Part shown: positions 17,551-27,969 of the stretch, one piece after another
Layout: the number at the start of each line of letters is the position of its first letter
Numbering within the stretch: the stretch's first letter is position 1
NCBI GenBank assembly: GCA_027365415.1
Contig: DAHXNK010000008.1
Location: 1-42,467 of the forward strand
Reading direction: 5' to 3'
Source of the DNA: Acidobacteriaceae bacterium
GTDB lineage: Bacteria; Acidobacteriota; Terriglobia; Terriglobales; Acidobacteriaceae
DNA length: 42,467 nucleotides
Position numbers and translations under genes: made by a program
The notes under the pieces: model-generated
What the model was told of the DNA's origin: nothing
Seen by the model: only the letters and a program-made list of their open reading frames with translations
The model's database searches: none

Positions 17551-17878
17551 ATATATAATGAACGTTTATGTCGGGAGCGCTTTCCGACAGGTTTCAATCT
17601 GGCCCCAACATATAAAAAACATGCTTTTGTGAGAATTTTCCATCCTTTACGACGTTTTCCTAGCCGGAAATATCCAGGGGTGAGGCCGTTGTAGAAGAAA
17701 GGCTCTCGTAGAAGAGCGCAGAGTTGTTTAACATTAAAGGTACCAAGTAAAAAACAGAGATCCAGCAGGGGATGGCAGGGATGCATCGCCGAGGTTTTTT
17801 ATTTGGAGAATGTCGTCGGATCATCGCGCATTCCATATTTTCTGTACAACCTAAACATTGAAGAGATCGAGGCAAGCA
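17551..17878 (+). promoter_or_regulatory. Intergenic leader between the biotin operon and gltB
   Basis: About 330 bases with no gene. It is visibly A/T-rich, as expected for a promoter region. It contains an imperfect hairpin at 17569-17589 (arms TGTCGG and CCGACA), a possible end of the bio transcript, and a small GCTCT/AGAGC hairpin near 17703. No riboswitch that I can recognise was found. Confidence 0.4.
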
Positions 17879-20800
17879 GTGTCGAGGAATCCTTCCATTA
17901 CCGAACATCCGGCAACGCAGAGTCTGCGGACAGCGCAGGGCCTGCCGACAGCACAGGGATTGTACGATCCGCGCAACGAGCATGACGCCTGCGGCATGGG
18001 ATTTGTAGCAAGCATCCGTGGCGAAAAAAGCCATGACATCATCCTCAAAGGGATTGAGGTGCTCATCAATCTGACCCATCGCGGAGCTTGCGGCTGCGAT
18101 CCAGAGACTGGCGACGGCGCTGGCATTCTGATTCAGATTCCTCATGCGTTTTTCGCGCGCGAATGCGCGACGCTGGGCTTTTCGCTTCCAGCTCCCGGCG
18201 CCTATGCAGTCGGCATGGTTTTTCTGCCCGTGGAAAAGCACAGCCGTTTACAGTGCGAGGGCATTCTGGAGCGCATTGTGCGCGAAGAGGGGCTGGAGGT
18301 TCTGGGTTGGCGCGACACGCCTTGCAATGGAAGCGCCATTGGCCGCGTTGCGCGTGGCTCGCAACCTTATATTGAGCAGATTTTTGTCTCTCGTCCCGAC
18401 GGCATGGATGAAGATGCCTTTGAGCGTAGGTTGTACGTTGTGCGTAAGCGCGCCGAAGCAGAGATTGCAAGCTCCGACGTGCAGGAAAAAGGCACGTTCT
18501 ATATTCCATCCCTGTCCGCGCGCACGATTGTGTACAAGGGGCTGTTGCTGGCTCCGCAGATCGCAAAATTTTACGGAGAGCTTTCTGATCCCGAAGTGGT
18601 CAGCGCGCTCTGCATGGTGCATCAGCGCTTTTCCACCAATACATTTCCCAGTTGGCAACTGGCGCATCCCTACCGCTATGTCGCGCACAATGGCGAGATC
18701 AACACCATGCGCGGCAATGTGAACTGGATGCGCGCCCGCCAGTCGATTCTGGCCTCTCCGCTCTTTGGCGAGGACATCAAAAAGCTGTTTCCCATCATCT
18801 CGCCGGGCGGCAGCGATTCGGCGGCCTTTGACAATGCCGTCGAGCTGCTCTTTCAATCGGGTCGCTCCATGCCGCACGTCATGGCCATGCTGATTCCAGA
18901 GGCGTGGTCAGGCAATCCGCATATGAAGCCGGAGAAGCGGGAGTTTTATGAGTACCATGCCTCGCTGATGGAACCCTGGGATGGGCCAGCAGCAATGGCA
19001 TTTACCGATGGCCGGGTCATTGGAGCGGCGCTGGATCGCAATGGACTGCGTCCCGGACGTTACATCATCACCAAGGATGACTTGGTTGTTCTGGCATCAG
19101 AAGCTGGCGTGCTGGATGTTCCCGCCGAGAACATAAAAAAGAAGGGCCGCTTGCAGCCCGGAAAAATGTTTCTGGTGGATACGGTTGAGAAGCGCATCGT
19201 TCCCGACAAGGAGATCAAGCAACAACTTGTCTCGCGGCAGCCGTATGGGGAGTGGCTCAAGGAAAATCAGGTCACGCTGGATCATCTGCCCAAGCCCCTG
19301 CGCGTGCATGGATCACACCATGAAACGCTGCTGCGTCGTCAACGCGCCTTCGGGTATACCGAAGAAGATTTGAAGATCGTGTTGGAGCCAATGGCAGCCA
19401 AGGGCGAAGAACCCATCGGGTCGATGGGCATTGATACGCCGCTGGCCTGTCTCTCGGATCGGCCCCAGATGCTGTTCAATTATTTCAAGCAGCTTTTTGC
19501 CCAAGTGACGAATCCGCCGATTGATCCCATCCGCGAAGAGATGGTGATGTCGATGATTAGTTACATTGGCACGGAACGGAACATTCTGGAGGAAAGGCCG
19601 GAGAACTGTCACACGCTCAAACTGCCGCATCCTATTCTGACCAACTCGGAGCTGGAGAAACTGCGTCGCGTTTCTCGCGGAGACCTGCTGGCGACCACGC
19701 TACCTGCGTTGTTCCGCGCCGAGGAAGGCGAGCCTGGTCTGAGGCGCGGGCTGGAGGAGTTGTGCCAGCGCGCATCGCTTGCCGTCCGCTCTGGATACAC
19801 GCTGCTGATTCTCTCCGATCGTGGCGTGGATGCGCGCTACGCGCCGATCCCCAGCCTGTTGGCGCTGGCCGCCGTTCATAATTTATTGGTTGGAGAAGAG
19901 ACGCGCACGCAGGTTGCCCTCATCGTCGAGTCGGGTGAGCCGCGTGAAGTGATGGATTTCGCTCTGCTGATTGGCTATGGCGCAAGCGCCGTCAATCCGT
20001 ATCTGGCGATTGAGACGATTCGCGATCTTTCTGTGCGCGACTATCTGCCTGCGGGCGTTACCCCGGAGATTGCCCAGAAGAATTTTGTGAAGGCCATCAA
20101 CAAAGGCCTGATGAAGACCTTCTCCAAGATGGGTATCTCCACGATGCAAAGCTATCGTGGCGCGCAGGTCTTTGAGGCCGTTGGCCTGAACAAAGAGCTG
20201 GCAGAAAAATATTTTGCTGGAACCGCATCTCGCATTGGCGGCATCGGCTTGGATGTGCTGGCGCGGGAAGCGCAGATGAAACACGAGTATGCCTTCCAAA
20301 CACTGACCGAGGATGAGACAGACTTGGCTGTCGGCGGAGCGCATCAGTATCGCGTGAATGGTGAGCTGCATGTTTTGAATCCGCAGACAATCAGCAAGCT
20401 ACAACATGCCGTGCAGCAGGAAAATCCAAAGACGTTCAAGGAATACACCGACCTGCTTGACGACCAGAGTCGCAATCTCTGCACGCTGCGCGGATTGATG
20501 CGCATCAAGTCGTCCAAGGCTCCGGTGCCGCTGGAGGATGTGGAGCCAGCCAGGGAGATTGTGAAACGCTTCACCACTGGGGCCATGTCCTTCGGCTCCA
20601 TCAGCAAGGAAGCGCACGAGACGCTGGCCATTGCCATGAATCGAATTGGTGGCAAGTCCAACACCGGCGAAGGTGGCGAGGACGAAGCTCGCTTTACGCC
20701 AGACGCGAACGGAGATTCTCGCCGCAGCGCCATCAAGCAGGTGGCCTCTGGTCGCTTTGGTGTCACCGCGCAATATCTGGTGAATGCCGACGAGTTGCAG

Positions 20801-22504
20801 ATCAAAATGGCTCAGGGGGCCAAGCCCGGCGAGGGCGGCCAGCTTCCCGGCCATAAAGTGGATGAGGTCATCGCGCGCGTGCGTCATTCCATCCCCGGCG
20901 TGGGATTGATCTCGCCGCCGCCGCACCATGACATTTATTCGATTGAGGACTTGGCGCAGCTCATCTACGACCTGAAAAACGTCAATCCCAAGGCAAGAAT
21001 TTCAGTCAAGCTGGTTGCCGAGGTTGGCGTTGGCACCGTGGCTGCGGGCGTGGCCAAGGCCCACGCGGACTTGGTGCTCATCAGCGGCGATACCGGCGGA
21101 ACCGGAGCGTCGCCCGTCAGTTCGATCCAGCACGCTGGCCTGCCCTGGGAACTGGGCTTGGCCGAGACGCAGCAAGTACTGCTGCTCAACGATCTGCGCA
21201 GCCGCATTCGCGTGCAGACGGACGGAAAACTTCAGACGGGCCGTGACATCACCATCGCCGCGTTGCTGGGTGCCGAAGAATTTGGCTTTGCCACCACGCC
21301 GCTGATCGCGATGGGCTGCATCATGATGCGTAAATGCCATCTGAATACCTGCCCGGTAGGCATTGCAACGCAAGACCCGGAATTGCGAAAGCAATTCAAG
21401 GGGCAGCCGGAGCATGTCATCAACTTCTTTTTCTTCCTTGCCGAGCAGGTGCGCGAGTACATGGCGCAGATGGGCTTCCGCAAGTTCAATGAGATGGTGG
21501 GTCGCGTGGACATGCTGGATACGCAGGCTGCCGCGCATCACTGGAAGGCGAAGGGAATCGACCTGTCTTCCATTTTGTATTTGCCCCCGCTGCCCGCGCG
21601 CGTGGCGCGTCATTGTGTGCAGGCGCAGGATCACGGACTGGAGCTGGCGTTGGATCATCAACTGATTGTCGCTGCCCGTCCGGCGTTGGAGACGCAGACT
21701 CCGGTGAAGGCGAGTTTTGACATTCGCAATGTGCATCGCACGGTCGGCGCCATGCTTGGCGGAGAGATTGCCCGCCGCTACGGATCAAAGGGCTTGCCCG
21801 ATGGGACGATTCAATTTGGCTTTACAGGTTCCGCAGGCCAGAGTTTTGGCGCGTTCCTGCCTGCTGGCGTTACGCTTCGGCTGGAAGGCGAGGCGAATGA
21901 CTACGTGGGCAAAGGGCTTTCTGGCGGACGCATTATCGTATATCCATCTCCGAAGTCCGGCTTTGTTCCAGAAGAAAGCATCATCGTTGGCAACGTTGTT
22001 TTGTACGGAGCTACTAGCGGCGAAGTTTTCCTGAACGGAGTGGCCGGGGAGCGTTTCGCGGTTAGAAATTCCGGCGCGACGGCGGTGGTTGAAGGCGTGG
22101 GCGATCATGGATGTGAGTACATGACCAGCGGTTTGGTTGTCGTGCTGGGTCAATGTGGTCGTAACTTTGCCGCCGGGATGAGCGGCGGAATGGCGTATGT
22201 CTTTGATGAGAGCGGTGATTTTACACAGAAGCGCTGCAACGTTGCCTCTATCGACCTAGAAGCTGTGACCAGTCCGCAGGACGTTGCGATGTTGCGCGAC
22301 CTGATCGCGCGTCATCGCGAACTGACTGGCAGCTCCAGAGCAAACTGGATTCTGGAGAATTGGAACGAGGCATTGCCGCAATTCATCAAAGTATTTCCGC
22401 ACGAGTATAAGCGCGTTCTCGGTGTCAGCCGCGTGGCACAGGCATATATTCCAGTGGCGAAGATCGCATCACAAATCAGCGTTGGGCAGGTGCAGCATGG
22501 GTAA
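17879..22504 (+). CDS. gltB: Glutamate synthase (NADPH) large subunit
   Basis: Large subunit of GOGAT, about 1541 residues, making two glutamates from glutamine and 2-oxoglutarate with the small subunit. Order: N-terminal class II glutaminase domain whose catalytic Cys is C38 (HDACGMGF), exposed after propeptide removal; central domain; FMN-binding synthase domain from about residue 900 ([31 protein letters not shown]); the 3Fe-4S cysteines in [12 protein letters not shown]; and the C-terminal beta-helix (GxxG repeats such as [13 protein letters not shown]). GTG 17879 is chosen because GAGG lies six bases before it; an in-frame TTG at 17858 is possible. The propeptide contains three imperfect hexapeptide repeats. 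It overlaps gltD by eight bases. Confidence 0.97.
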   Translation: MSRNPSITEHPATQSLRTAQGLPTAQGLYDPRNEHDACGMGFVASIRGEKSHDIILKGIEVLINLTHRGACGCDPETGDGAGILIQIPHAFFARECATLGFSLPAPGAYAVGMVFLPVEKHSRLQCEGILERIVREEGLEVLGWRDTPCNGSAIGRVARGSQPYIEQIFVSRPDGMDEDAFERRLYVVRKRAEAEIASSDVQEKGTFYIPSLSARTIVYKGLLLAPQIAKFYGELSDPEVVSALCMVHQRFSTNTFPSWQLAHPYRYVAHNGEINTMRGNVNWMRARQSILASPLFGEDIKKLFPIISPGGSDSAAFDNAVELLFQSGRSMPHVMAMLIPEAWSGNPHMKPEKREFYEYHASLMEPWDGPAAMAFTDGRVIGAALDRNGLRPGRYIITKDDLVVLASEAGVLDVPAENIKKKGRLQPGKMFLVDTVEKRIVPDKEIKQQLVSRQPYGEWLKENQVTLDHLPKPLRVHGSHHETLLRRQRAFGYTEEDLKIVLEPMAAKGEEPIGSMGIDTPLACLSDRPQMLFNYFKQLFAQVTNPPIDPIREEMVMSMISYIGTERNILEERPENCHTLKLPHPILTNSELEKLRRVSRGDLLATTLPALFRAEEGEPGLRRGLEELCQRASLAVRSGYTLLILSDRGVDARYAPIPSLLALAAVHNLLVGEETRTQVALIVESGEPREVMDFALLIGYGASAVNPYLAIETIRDLSVRDYLPAGVTPEIAQKNFVKAINKGLMKTFSKMGISTMQSYRGAQVFEAVGLNKELAEKYFAGTASRIGGIGLDVLAREAQMKHEYAFQTLTEDETDLAVGGAHQYRVNGELHVLNPQTISKLQHAVQQENPKTFKEYTDLLDDQSRNLCTLRGLMRIKSSKAPVPLEDVEPAREIVKRFTTGAMSFGSISKEAHETLAIAMNRIGGKSNTGEGGEDEARFTPDANGDSRRSAIKQVASGRFGVTAQYLVNADELQIKMAQGAKPGEGGQLPGHKVDEVIARVRHSIPGVGLISPPPHHDIYSIEDLAQLIYDLKNVNPKARISVKLVAEVGVGTVAAGVAKAHADLVLISGDTGGTGASPVSSIQHAGLPWELGLAETQQVLLLNDLRSRIRVQTDGKLQTGRDITIAALLGAEEFGFATTPLIAMGCIMMRKCHLNTCPVGIATQDPELRKQFKGQPEHVINFFFFLAEQVREYMAQMGFRKFNEMVGRVDMLDTQAAAHHWKAKGIDLSSILYLPPLPARVARHCVQAQDHGLELALDHQLIVAARPALETQTPVKASFDIRNVHRTVGAMLGGEIARRYGSKGLPDGTIQFGFTGSAGQSFGAFLPAGVTLRLEGEANDYVGKGLSGGRIIVYPSPKSGFVPEESIIVGNVVLYGATSGEVFLNGVAGERFAVRNSGATAVVEGVGDHGCEYMTSGLVVVLGQCGRNFAAGMSGGMAYVFDESGDFTQKRCNVASIDLEAVTSPQDVAMLRDLIARHRELTGSSRANWILENWNEALPQFIKVFPHEYKRVLGVSRVAQAYIPVAKIASQISVGQVQHG

Positions 22505-23945
22505 GGACACTGGGTTTATGGAATTTCCGCGCGAGTTGCCGGCACGTCGTCCGGTCGAGGAGCGCATTCACGATTGGCTGGAAATTTATCGAGAGCTCCC
22601 GGAAGAAAAGTTGCAGGCGCAAGGCGCGCGCTGCATGGATTGCGGCGTTCCTTTTTGCCACAACGGCTGCCCGGTCAACAACCTCATTCCCGATTGGAAT
22701 GATCTGGTCTATCGGGGTCGTTGGAAGGAGGCCGTGCGCCGCCTGCACGCGACCAACAACTTCCCGGAATTTACCGGGCGAATCTGCCCCGCGCCGTGCG
22801 AGGCAGCCTGTGTTCTCGGCATCACCAGTCCTCCGGTGACGATCAAGCAGATTGAAAAAAACATTGTGGAGCGCGGTTTTGCCGAAGGCTGGATTCATCC
22901 AGAGCCACCGGTCTACGCGACCGGAAAGCGCGTTGCGGTTGTAGGCTCTGGGCCTGCGGGACTGGCTGCGGCGCAGCAGTTGCGTCGGGCCGGACACATG
23001 GTCACGTTGTTCGAGAAAGCGGATCGCATCGGCGGATTGTTGCGCTATGGCATCCCAAACTTCAAGCTGGAAAAACATGTTCTGGATCGCCGCCTGGAAC
23101 AGATGCAGGCCGAAGGCGTCAAGTTTGTCACCAATGCGCATGTGGGCCATAATGTTCCCATCGAAGACCTGCAACGAGACTTTGACGCGATTCTGTTGAC
23201 GGGCGGGGCCGAGCAGCCGAGAGACTTGACTGTCCCTGGCCGCGAACTCAAAGGTATTTACTTTGCAATGGAATTTCTCCCGCAGCAGAATAAGCGTTGC
23301 GAGGGCGATATTATTCCCGATGTCGAAGGCATTCTGGCCACGGGCAAGCGCGTGGTCATCATCGGTGGGGGCGATACGGGCGCAGATTGCTTGGGAACCT
23401 GCCATCGCCAGCAGGCGAAGTCTGTTGAGCAGTTTGAAATTATGCCGATGCCGCCCAAGGAGCGCTCGCCGCAAACTCCCTGGCCGCTCTGGCCCATGCA
23501 ACTGCGCACAGAAGGCGCGCATGAGGAAGGCGGCAACCGCAACTGGAGCGTGGCCACGACGCGCTTTACCGGAGACGCGCAGGGAAATGTGAAGCAACTC
23601 CACGCCGTTCGCGTGGGAGGCGCGCCGAAGTTTGAGCCTGTGGTGGGCAGCGAATATGTGCTTGATGTCGATCTGGTGCTGCTGGCGATGGGATTCCAAG
23701 GCCCAGTGCGCAAGGGAATGATCGAGCAGTTGGGCGTTGCTCTGGATGCGCGCAGCAATATTGCCACGAATGAAAATTACATGTCCTCGGTTGCAGGTGT
23801 CTTTGCTGCCGGAGATATGCGTCGCGGACAGTCGCTGGTAGTGTGGGCGATTGCCGAAGGACGGAAGGCCGCAGCAGCCGTGGATCGCTATCTCCAGACC
23901 CCGGTTGCGCGTGAAGTACGGCACGCCGCCGCTGCGGGCAAATAA
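22497..23945 (+). CDS. gltD: Glutamate synthase small subunit
   Basis: NADPH-oxidising flavoprotein of 482 residues that feeds electrons to GltB. The N-terminal cysteines for two 4Fe-4S clusters are visible in [15 protein letters not shown] and [12 protein letters not shown]. The FAD Rossmann motif is [17 protein letters not shown] (about residue 149), the NADPH motif is [13 protein letters not shown], and the C-terminal [19 protein letters not shown] closes the FAD site. ATG at 22497 overlaps the end of gltB by eight bases and has GGGCAGG upstream, which sets the start; the frame is open further up but inside gltB. Confidence 0.97.
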   Translation: MGKDTGFMEFPRELPARRPVEERIHDWLEIYRELPEEKLQAQGARCMDCGVPFCHNGCPVNNLIPDWNDLVYRGRWKEAVRRLHATNNFPEFTGRICPAPCEAACVLGITSPPVTIKQIEKNIVERGFAEGWIHPEPPVYATGKRVAVVGSGPAGLAAAQQLRRAGHMVTLFEKADRIGGLLRYGIPNFKLEKHVLDRRLEQMQAEGVKFVTNAHVGHNVPIEDLQRDFDAILLTGGAEQPRDLTVPGRELKGIYFAMEFLPQQNKRCEGDIIPDVEGILATGKRVVIIGGGDTGADCLGTCHRQQAKSVEQFEIMPMPPKERSPQTPWPLWPMQLRTEGAHEEGGNRNWSVATTRFTGDAQGNVKQLHAVRVGGAPKFEPVVGSEYVLDVDLVLLAMGFQGPVRKGMIEQLGVALDARSNIATNENYMSSVAGVFAAGDMRRGQSLVVWAIAEGRKAAAAVDRYLQTPVAREVRHAAAAGK

Positions 23946-24005
23946 CATTTTGATATCGTGCCAGCAGATCCTGGCAACAGAAACGATGCAAGAGGAGTTG
24001 TGAAC

Positions 24006-26261
24006 GTGCAAAAACGCATACGTCAAACAGGCATACGTGGCTTTGTCGCGATTGGAGTTTGTTGTGCGGCTCTGTCCGCACTCGCGCAAGACGGAGGCGG
24101 CAAGCCTGCGGCATCGGCAAGCCCGTGGATGAATGCATCTCTTTCTCCCGATCAGCGGGCAGACATGGTGCTGAAGCAATTGACGCTGGATGAGAAGATT
24201 TCGCTGCTGCATGGCACCGGCGATCTGGATTCCGCGCAGCTCAGCGCCGCAGGCAAGGCAAGTTCCAATGGTGGAGCGGGCTACGTGGTGGGGATTTCAC
24301 GGCTGGGCATTCCGGGGATACAGATGGCGGATGCGGCCTATGGGGTCACGCGCAGCGGAGTCAATGGGAGATATTCCACAGCGCTGCCGGATGATCTGGC
24401 TGCCGCCTCCAGTTGGGATACGCAGGCTGCTTATACATACGGCGCTCTGATCGGGCGCGAACTGCGCGCGCAGGGCTACAACATGACGCTTGGTGGCGGC
24501 GTGAATCTGGCTCGCGAGCCGCGTGATGGCCGCACCTTCGAGTACATGGGAGAAGATCCCATTCTGGCGGGCACGATGGATGGCGCAGTTATGCAGGGGA
24601 TGCAGGCGCAACACGTCATTAGCGACATTAAGCATTATGCGATGAACGATCAGGAGAGCGGACGCACCGCCATCAATGCCAACATCGGCAAGCGCGCCAT
24701 GCGAGAGAGCGACCTGCTGGCATTTGAAATTGCGCTGCATGATTTGAAGGCGGCTGCGGTAATGTGCTCCTACAATCGCGTGAATGGAGATTACGCCTGC
24801 GAAAATAAATATCTGCTGACCGATGTACTCAAACAGGATTGGAAGTTTCCTGGATTTGTGCTCTCGGATTGGGGTGGGACGCACAGCACCATCAAGGCAT
24901 CGGCTGCGGGACTGGACAATGAAGAGCCAGGAGAAACCTTCTACGGAGCGGCGCTCAAGCAGGCCGTGCTCGCGGGCAAGGTTCCCATGTCGGAGTTGGA
25001 TGAGCACGTCCATCGTATTCTTCGTACGGAGTTTGCCAGCGGGATCGTGGATGATCCGCCAAAGAAGAGCGTGATTGATGTTGCGGGCGATCTGGCCATC
25101 GCGCAGCATCTTGCTGAGCAGAGTATTGTTCTGCTGCAAAACAAAGATGCAATTCTTCCACTCGATGCCGCAAAGATTCACAGCATTGCCATAATCGGCG
25201 CTCATGCTGATGTTGCGATGCTCTCTGGCGCAGGTTCGGCTCAGGTCGATCCGCCGGGAGGAAACGCCGTCGCCCCTCCGGGCAAAGGCGCACCTGCATG
25301 GAAGAAAAATCACATCTGGTTCCCCACCTCGCCGCTGAAGGCGTTGCAGGCGAAGGCTCCCAACGTGAAGATCAGCTACAACCCCGGCACAGACCCGACC
25401 TCGGCGGCTGCATTGGCCAAGACGGCGGATGTCGCCATCGTCTTCGTCTCCCAGTGGGAGCGCGAGGGCATGGATCTCGACAGTCTGACGTTGCCCAATC
25501 ATCAAGACGCGCTGGTGCAGCGGGTCGCGGCGGCCAACGCCCACACCATCGTTGTGCTGGAAACAGGAAGTCCGGCGCTGATGCCCTGGGCCAGTCAGGT
25601 GAGCGGCATCGTGGAAGCCTGGTATGCTGGCAGTCGCGGCGCGGAGGCGCTGGCGAACATTCTCTTTGGCGACGTGAACCCCAGCGCCAAACTGCCGATT
25701 ACCTTCCCGCTGAACGAGGCCGATTTGCCGCATTCTGGTACGGTGAAGCCGCCGCCGCAATCGACCAGAGAGTATTGGGGAGCGGATGCCGACAAAAAAG
25801 AAGCTGCTGGGTTGCCCGCCTTCCAAGTGACATACGACGAGGGATTTCTGGTGGGCTACAAGTGGTATGACGCGAAAAAGAAGCCCGTGCTGTTTCCCTT
25901 TGGCTATGGCCTCTCCTACACCACCTATGCCTACTCTGGATTGAAAGTCACTCCGGGAAAGATTGAGAGAATTCGCTTCACGGTGAAGAATACCGGCTCA
26001 CGCGCTGGGGCAGAAATTGCCGAAGTCTACGCCGCGTTGCCCGCAAGCGCGGGGGAGCCACCCAAGCGCCTCGTGGATTGGAACAAAATGCCGCTCCAGC
26101 CGGGAGAGAGCAGAACGGTAACGATCATGCTCCAGCCGAAGTATCTTTCCATCTTCGATGAGGCAAAAGATGGCTGGCAGTTGGTGCCCGGAGCGTATAC
26201 GTTTTTCGTCGGCGGCTCTTCGCAGGATTTACCGTTACAGCAAACGGTGAACCTGAAGTAG
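24006..26261 (+). CDS. Secreted beta-glucosidase, GH3
   Basis: Glycoside hydrolase family 3 enzyme of 751 residues acting on beta-linked glucosides or related short oligosaccharides. A signal peptide opens the protein (QTGIRGFVAIGVCCAALSAL, cleavage near ALA-QD). The (beta/alpha)8 domain carries GVNLAREPRDGRTFEYMGEDP and the catalytic nucleophile Asp288 in VLSDWGG. The alpha/beta sandwich follows (SIVLLQNKDAILPL, VFVSQWEREGMDLDSLTLP, YAGSRGAEALANILFGDVNPSAKLPITFP) and a fibronectin-III-like domain ends it. GTG at 24006 has GAGGAG eight bases upstream; GTG 24000 is an alternative. It lies 60 bases after gltD with no functional link expected. Confidence 0.95.
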   Translation: MQKRIRQTGIRGFVAIGVCCAALSALAQDGGGKPAASASPWMNASLSPDQRADMVLKQLTLDEKISLLHGTGDLDSAQLSAAGKASSNGGAGYVVGISRLGIPGIQMADAAYGVTRSGVNGRYSTALPDDLAAASSWDTQAAYTYGALIGRELRAQGYNMTLGGGVNLAREPRDGRTFEYMGEDPILAGTMDGAVMQGMQAQHVISDIKHYAMNDQESGRTAINANIGKRAMRESDLLAFEIALHDLKAAAVMCSYNRVNGDYACENKYLLTDVLKQDWKFPGFVLSDWGGTHSTIKASAAGLDNEEPGETFYGAALKQAVLAGKVPMSELDEHVHRILRTEFASGIVDDPPKKSVIDVAGDLAIAQHLAEQSIVLLQNKDAILPLDAAKIHSIAIIGAHADVAMLSGAGSAQVDPPGGNAVAPPGKGAPAWKKNHIWFPTSPLKALQAKAPNVKISYNPGTDPTSAAALAKTADVAIVFVSQWEREGMDLDSLTLPNHQDALVQRVAAANAHTIVVLETGSPALMPWASQVSGIVEAWYAGSRGAEALANILFGDVNPSAKLPITFPLNEADLPHSGTVKPPPQSTREYWGADADKKEAAGLPAFQVTYDEGFLVGYKWYDAKKKPVLFPFGYGLSYTTYAYSGLKVTPGKIERIRFTVKNTGSRAGAEIAEVYAALPASAGEPPKRLVDWNKMPLQPGESRTVTIMLQPKYLSIFDEAKDGWQLVPGAYTFFVGGSSQDLPLQQTVNLK

Positions 26262-26612
26262 CAGTCGGTGGGTTTGAAGCCTTCGACGAGGAGAGTCCCG
26301 AAGGCGTCTATCCAAAAATGGAATCATTCTGAAAAACGGAATCATTCTGAACCCTTCGACTGCGCTCAGGGTAAATTCCGCGCAGCGAAGTGAAGAATCC
26401 AAAAGGTCTGCGCTTCGTCGACGCAGCCAGTATTCTCTGGATTCTTCTCTGCGGTCAGTCGCCACGGCGACCGCCCTTCGCTCAGAATGACGCATTTTCT
26501 AGGGAATCTCAGAACAAGTCTGCCGCCGGGTTCCCCAGAGCCTGCGTCGAGCTTGTCGAAGAATCCAGAATGACTCACTCTGATATTTGAGCCATCCCAA
26601 CCAGAAGATCAT
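26262..26612. repeat. Repeat-filled intergenic stretch after the GH3 gene
   Basis: About 350 bases without a gene. It holds two direct copies of GGAATCATTCTGAA (26320-26333 and 26338-26351), a longer dispersed-repeat copy (26338-26400) ending in GTGAAGAATCC, and a further short copy at 26547-26575 with GTCGAAGAATCCAGAATGAC. All are fragments of one intergenic repeat family. Confidence 0.65.
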
Positions 26613-26835
26613 CTATTCTGCGCGATGTTTTTCCTCGTGCTGGAGCGCCTCCTGCTGCAACGCTTCGTGGATGAGCATCTTTAAGTACGTTTGATACTTC
26701 AAGCCTCTGCGCTGGGCCTGTTCGCGGGCGCGTTCGATATCGCTAGCTGCTGGCGATGGGGTCTTCCTGCCCCGGCCACCAGCGCGCTTCCGCCGATTCA
26801 TCTTGAAATTCAGGAACCTTCAATTTTTCCGCCAT
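26613..26835 (-). pseudogene. Broken CopG-type antitoxin gene (frameshift and internal deletion)
   Basis: Two frames give the two ends of one small protein. From ATG 26835 one frame reads MAEKLKVPEFQDESAEARWW and stops at a TAG near 26743. The frame shifted by one base continues as DIERAREQAQRRGLKYQTYL and KMLIHEALQQEA to the stop at 26613. The N-terminal LKVPEF..EAEARWW block and the RGLxYQTYLKMLxHEAL block are hallmarks of CopG/ribbon-helix-helix antitoxins of type II toxin-antitoxin systems. The linker of roughly 30 residues normally between them is missing. No partner toxin gene is seen. The intact-looking 62-residue frame starting at 26801 is therefore the remnant's 3' part, not a gene by itself. 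A duplicated repeat begins 14 bases upstream of the ATG. Confidence 0.7.
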
Positions 26836-26848
26836 GCGATTTCCCTTT

Positions 26849-26944
26849 CCCACCCTTCGCAAAAACCGCGAAGGATGGGGCACCCCGGCAGTACGAACCT
26901 TCTGGATTCCTCACTCCCGCTGATCGCTCAGAGTGACGCTGCGT
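26849..26944. repeat. 96-bp intergenic repeat, copy 1
   Basis: 96 bases nearly identical (three mismatches) to 27083-27178 in the same orientation. It starts with a hairpin (CCTTCGC, loop AAAAACC, GCGAAGG, flanked by CCCA and TGGG) and ends with a CTTCTGGATTCCTCACTCCCG block and a CGCTCAGAGTGACGCTGCGT block. It has no coding potential. Confidence 0.85.
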
Positions 26945-27003
26945 CGAGGAAGCGTACTTCCTTCCCATACAAAACAAACGGGTGCGGGTGTGGGTGCGGG
27001 TGC

Positions 27004-27030
27004 CCCATCCTTGGCGTAGCCAAGGGTGGG
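27004..27030. repeat. 12-bp stem hairpin between the two 96-bp copies
   Basis: CCCATCCTTGGC and GCCAAGGGTGGG pair over 12 positions (one G-T) around a GTA loop. It resembles the hairpin in the 96-bp repeats (CCCA-CCTTCGC/GCGAAGG-TGGG) with a changed stem top, as in a family of mobile or structured intergenic elements. Confidence 0.65.
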
Positions 27031-27082
27031 AGAAAATCATCGACCAAGAATCCTGTTCGGGTTGGGGAGCACATCCACCGAT

Positions 27083-27178
27083 CCCACCCTTCGCAAAAAC
27101 CGCGAAGGATGGGGCACCCCGGCAGCACGAACCTTCTGGATTCCTCACTCCCGCTGGTCGCTCAGAATGACGCTGCGT
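27083..27178. repeat. 96-bp intergenic repeat, copy 2
   Basis: Second copy of the element at 26849-26944, direct orientation, 138 bases downstream of the end of copy 1. Differences are single bases (GCACG for GTACG, TGGTCG for TGATCG, CAGAATG for CAGAGTG). Confidence 0.85.
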
Positions 27179-27244
27179 GCAATTAATTTTGCTGACCTGC
27201 CTTGGCGGTAGCTCAGTACAACTGCTTGAGTGGGGAAGAATCCG

Positions 27245-27781
27245 TTATTGTTTAAGCGCTGAAATTAAAGTTGCTCCGTTCCCATCATTTTCGTTCAGAA
27301 AAAAGGATGCACCTTGTTGTGCCGCCTGTGTTGCAAATTCCAAGGCAGGTAATGTACATGTTTGAGATCCTGATGGCCTTGTAGTTGAAGAAGTTAGGAA
27401 GATTTTAGCGGTTCCGCTCGCGTTAGCGCTCACGGTGTAGGTACCAGAACCTGTGTACTGGCATGTAAAGCCGCCGTCCGTCCAGTATGTCTCCAAAGAG
27501 ATCGCTGAAATGTTGCCATTTCCGTCAAGCGTTGCGGTTCCAACCCCTGTATTCTCCAGCCCCCCACTATTACCAGGGCTTGCGACGTAACTTATCGAAT
27601 ACGTTCCGCTCAGTGCTGCATTGGAGTACGTGGTTTGTGCGTTCACGGGCGGAGGGTTGGTGATGGGGTTGGAGCCAGTAGTGCTGTTGGTTGCGGAACA
27701 GGCAACGAGAACCACGGGAAAGAGTATGGCTGCAAGGCGAACAGCGCGCATCCATTGAACCTGCGTAGGGTGAACCTGCAT
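27245..27781 (-). CDS. Small lipoprotein of unknown function
   Basis: Predicted secreted protein of 178 residues. A hydrophobic leader (RLAAILFPVVLVAC) ends in a lipobox LVAC with the lipidated Cys at residue 28. The mature part starts with a Ser/Thr/Asn/Pro-rich linker (SATNSTTGSNPITNPPP) and continues as beta-prone sequence rich in Ser, Thr and Gly (LSGTYSISYVASPGNSGG, GTATLDGNGNISAISLETYW, CQYTGSGTYTVSANASGTA). Repeated G-T-x-T/S motifs suggest a beta-sandwich. Two Cys in the mature part could pair. AAAGGAAC lies about eight bases before the ATG at 27781; a second ATG ten codons in is possible. I do not recognise a function; it stands alone, facing the repeat region. Confidence 0.72.
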   Translation of the reverse strand: MQVHPTQVQWMRAVRLAAILFPVVLVACSATNSTTGSNPITNPPPVNAQTTYSNAALSGTYSISYVASPGNSGGLENTGVGTATLDGNGNISAISLETYWTDGGFTCQYTGSGTYTVSANASGTAKIFLTSSTTRPSGSQTCTLPALEFATQAAQQGASFFLNENDGNGATLISALKQ

Positions 27782-27924
27782 GGGGGAGTTCCTTTCTGTC
27801 GCATCCGTTTACAAAATCTGAGGTGTTAAACCAACTTTACTGGAATCAGTACCATCGCACCGAATATACCAGCCCGACATGGAAACACCTTGAACAAAAA
27901 AAAGACATCTTCGGCATACCGACG

Positions 27925-27969
27925 ATAGTAGGGATTCGATTGCCAGTTTAATCCCACCATAGTAGGGAT
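27925..27969. promoter_or_regulatory. Paired direct repeats at the start of the XRE gene
   Basis: ATAGTAGGGAT occurs at 27925-27935 and again at 27959-27969, 34 bases apart, with an inverted AATCCC between them (27949-27954). The second copy covers the first bases of the XRE start codon. Spacing of about three helical turns is compatible with cooperative binding of a small regulator, perhaps autoregulation. Confidence 0.4.

Noticed and set aside
17551-17878. Glutamine or other riboswitch ahead of gltB
   Set aside because: The leader has only short hairpins; I could not match it to a known riboswitch consensus.
22476-24212. 578-residue minus-strand frame
   Set aside because: It lies antisense to gltD and the GH3 start, is rich in Arg/His/Cys without domain signals, and is a shadow of high-G+C coding sequence.
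24297-25826. 509-residue minus-strand frame
   Set aside because: Antisense to the GH3 catalytic domain; no recognisable motif or ribosome site.
26849-27178. Possible CRISPR array or insertion sequence
   Set aside because: Only two 96-bp copies with a non-spacer-like interval, no cas gene, no transposase and no terminal inverted repeats with target duplication.
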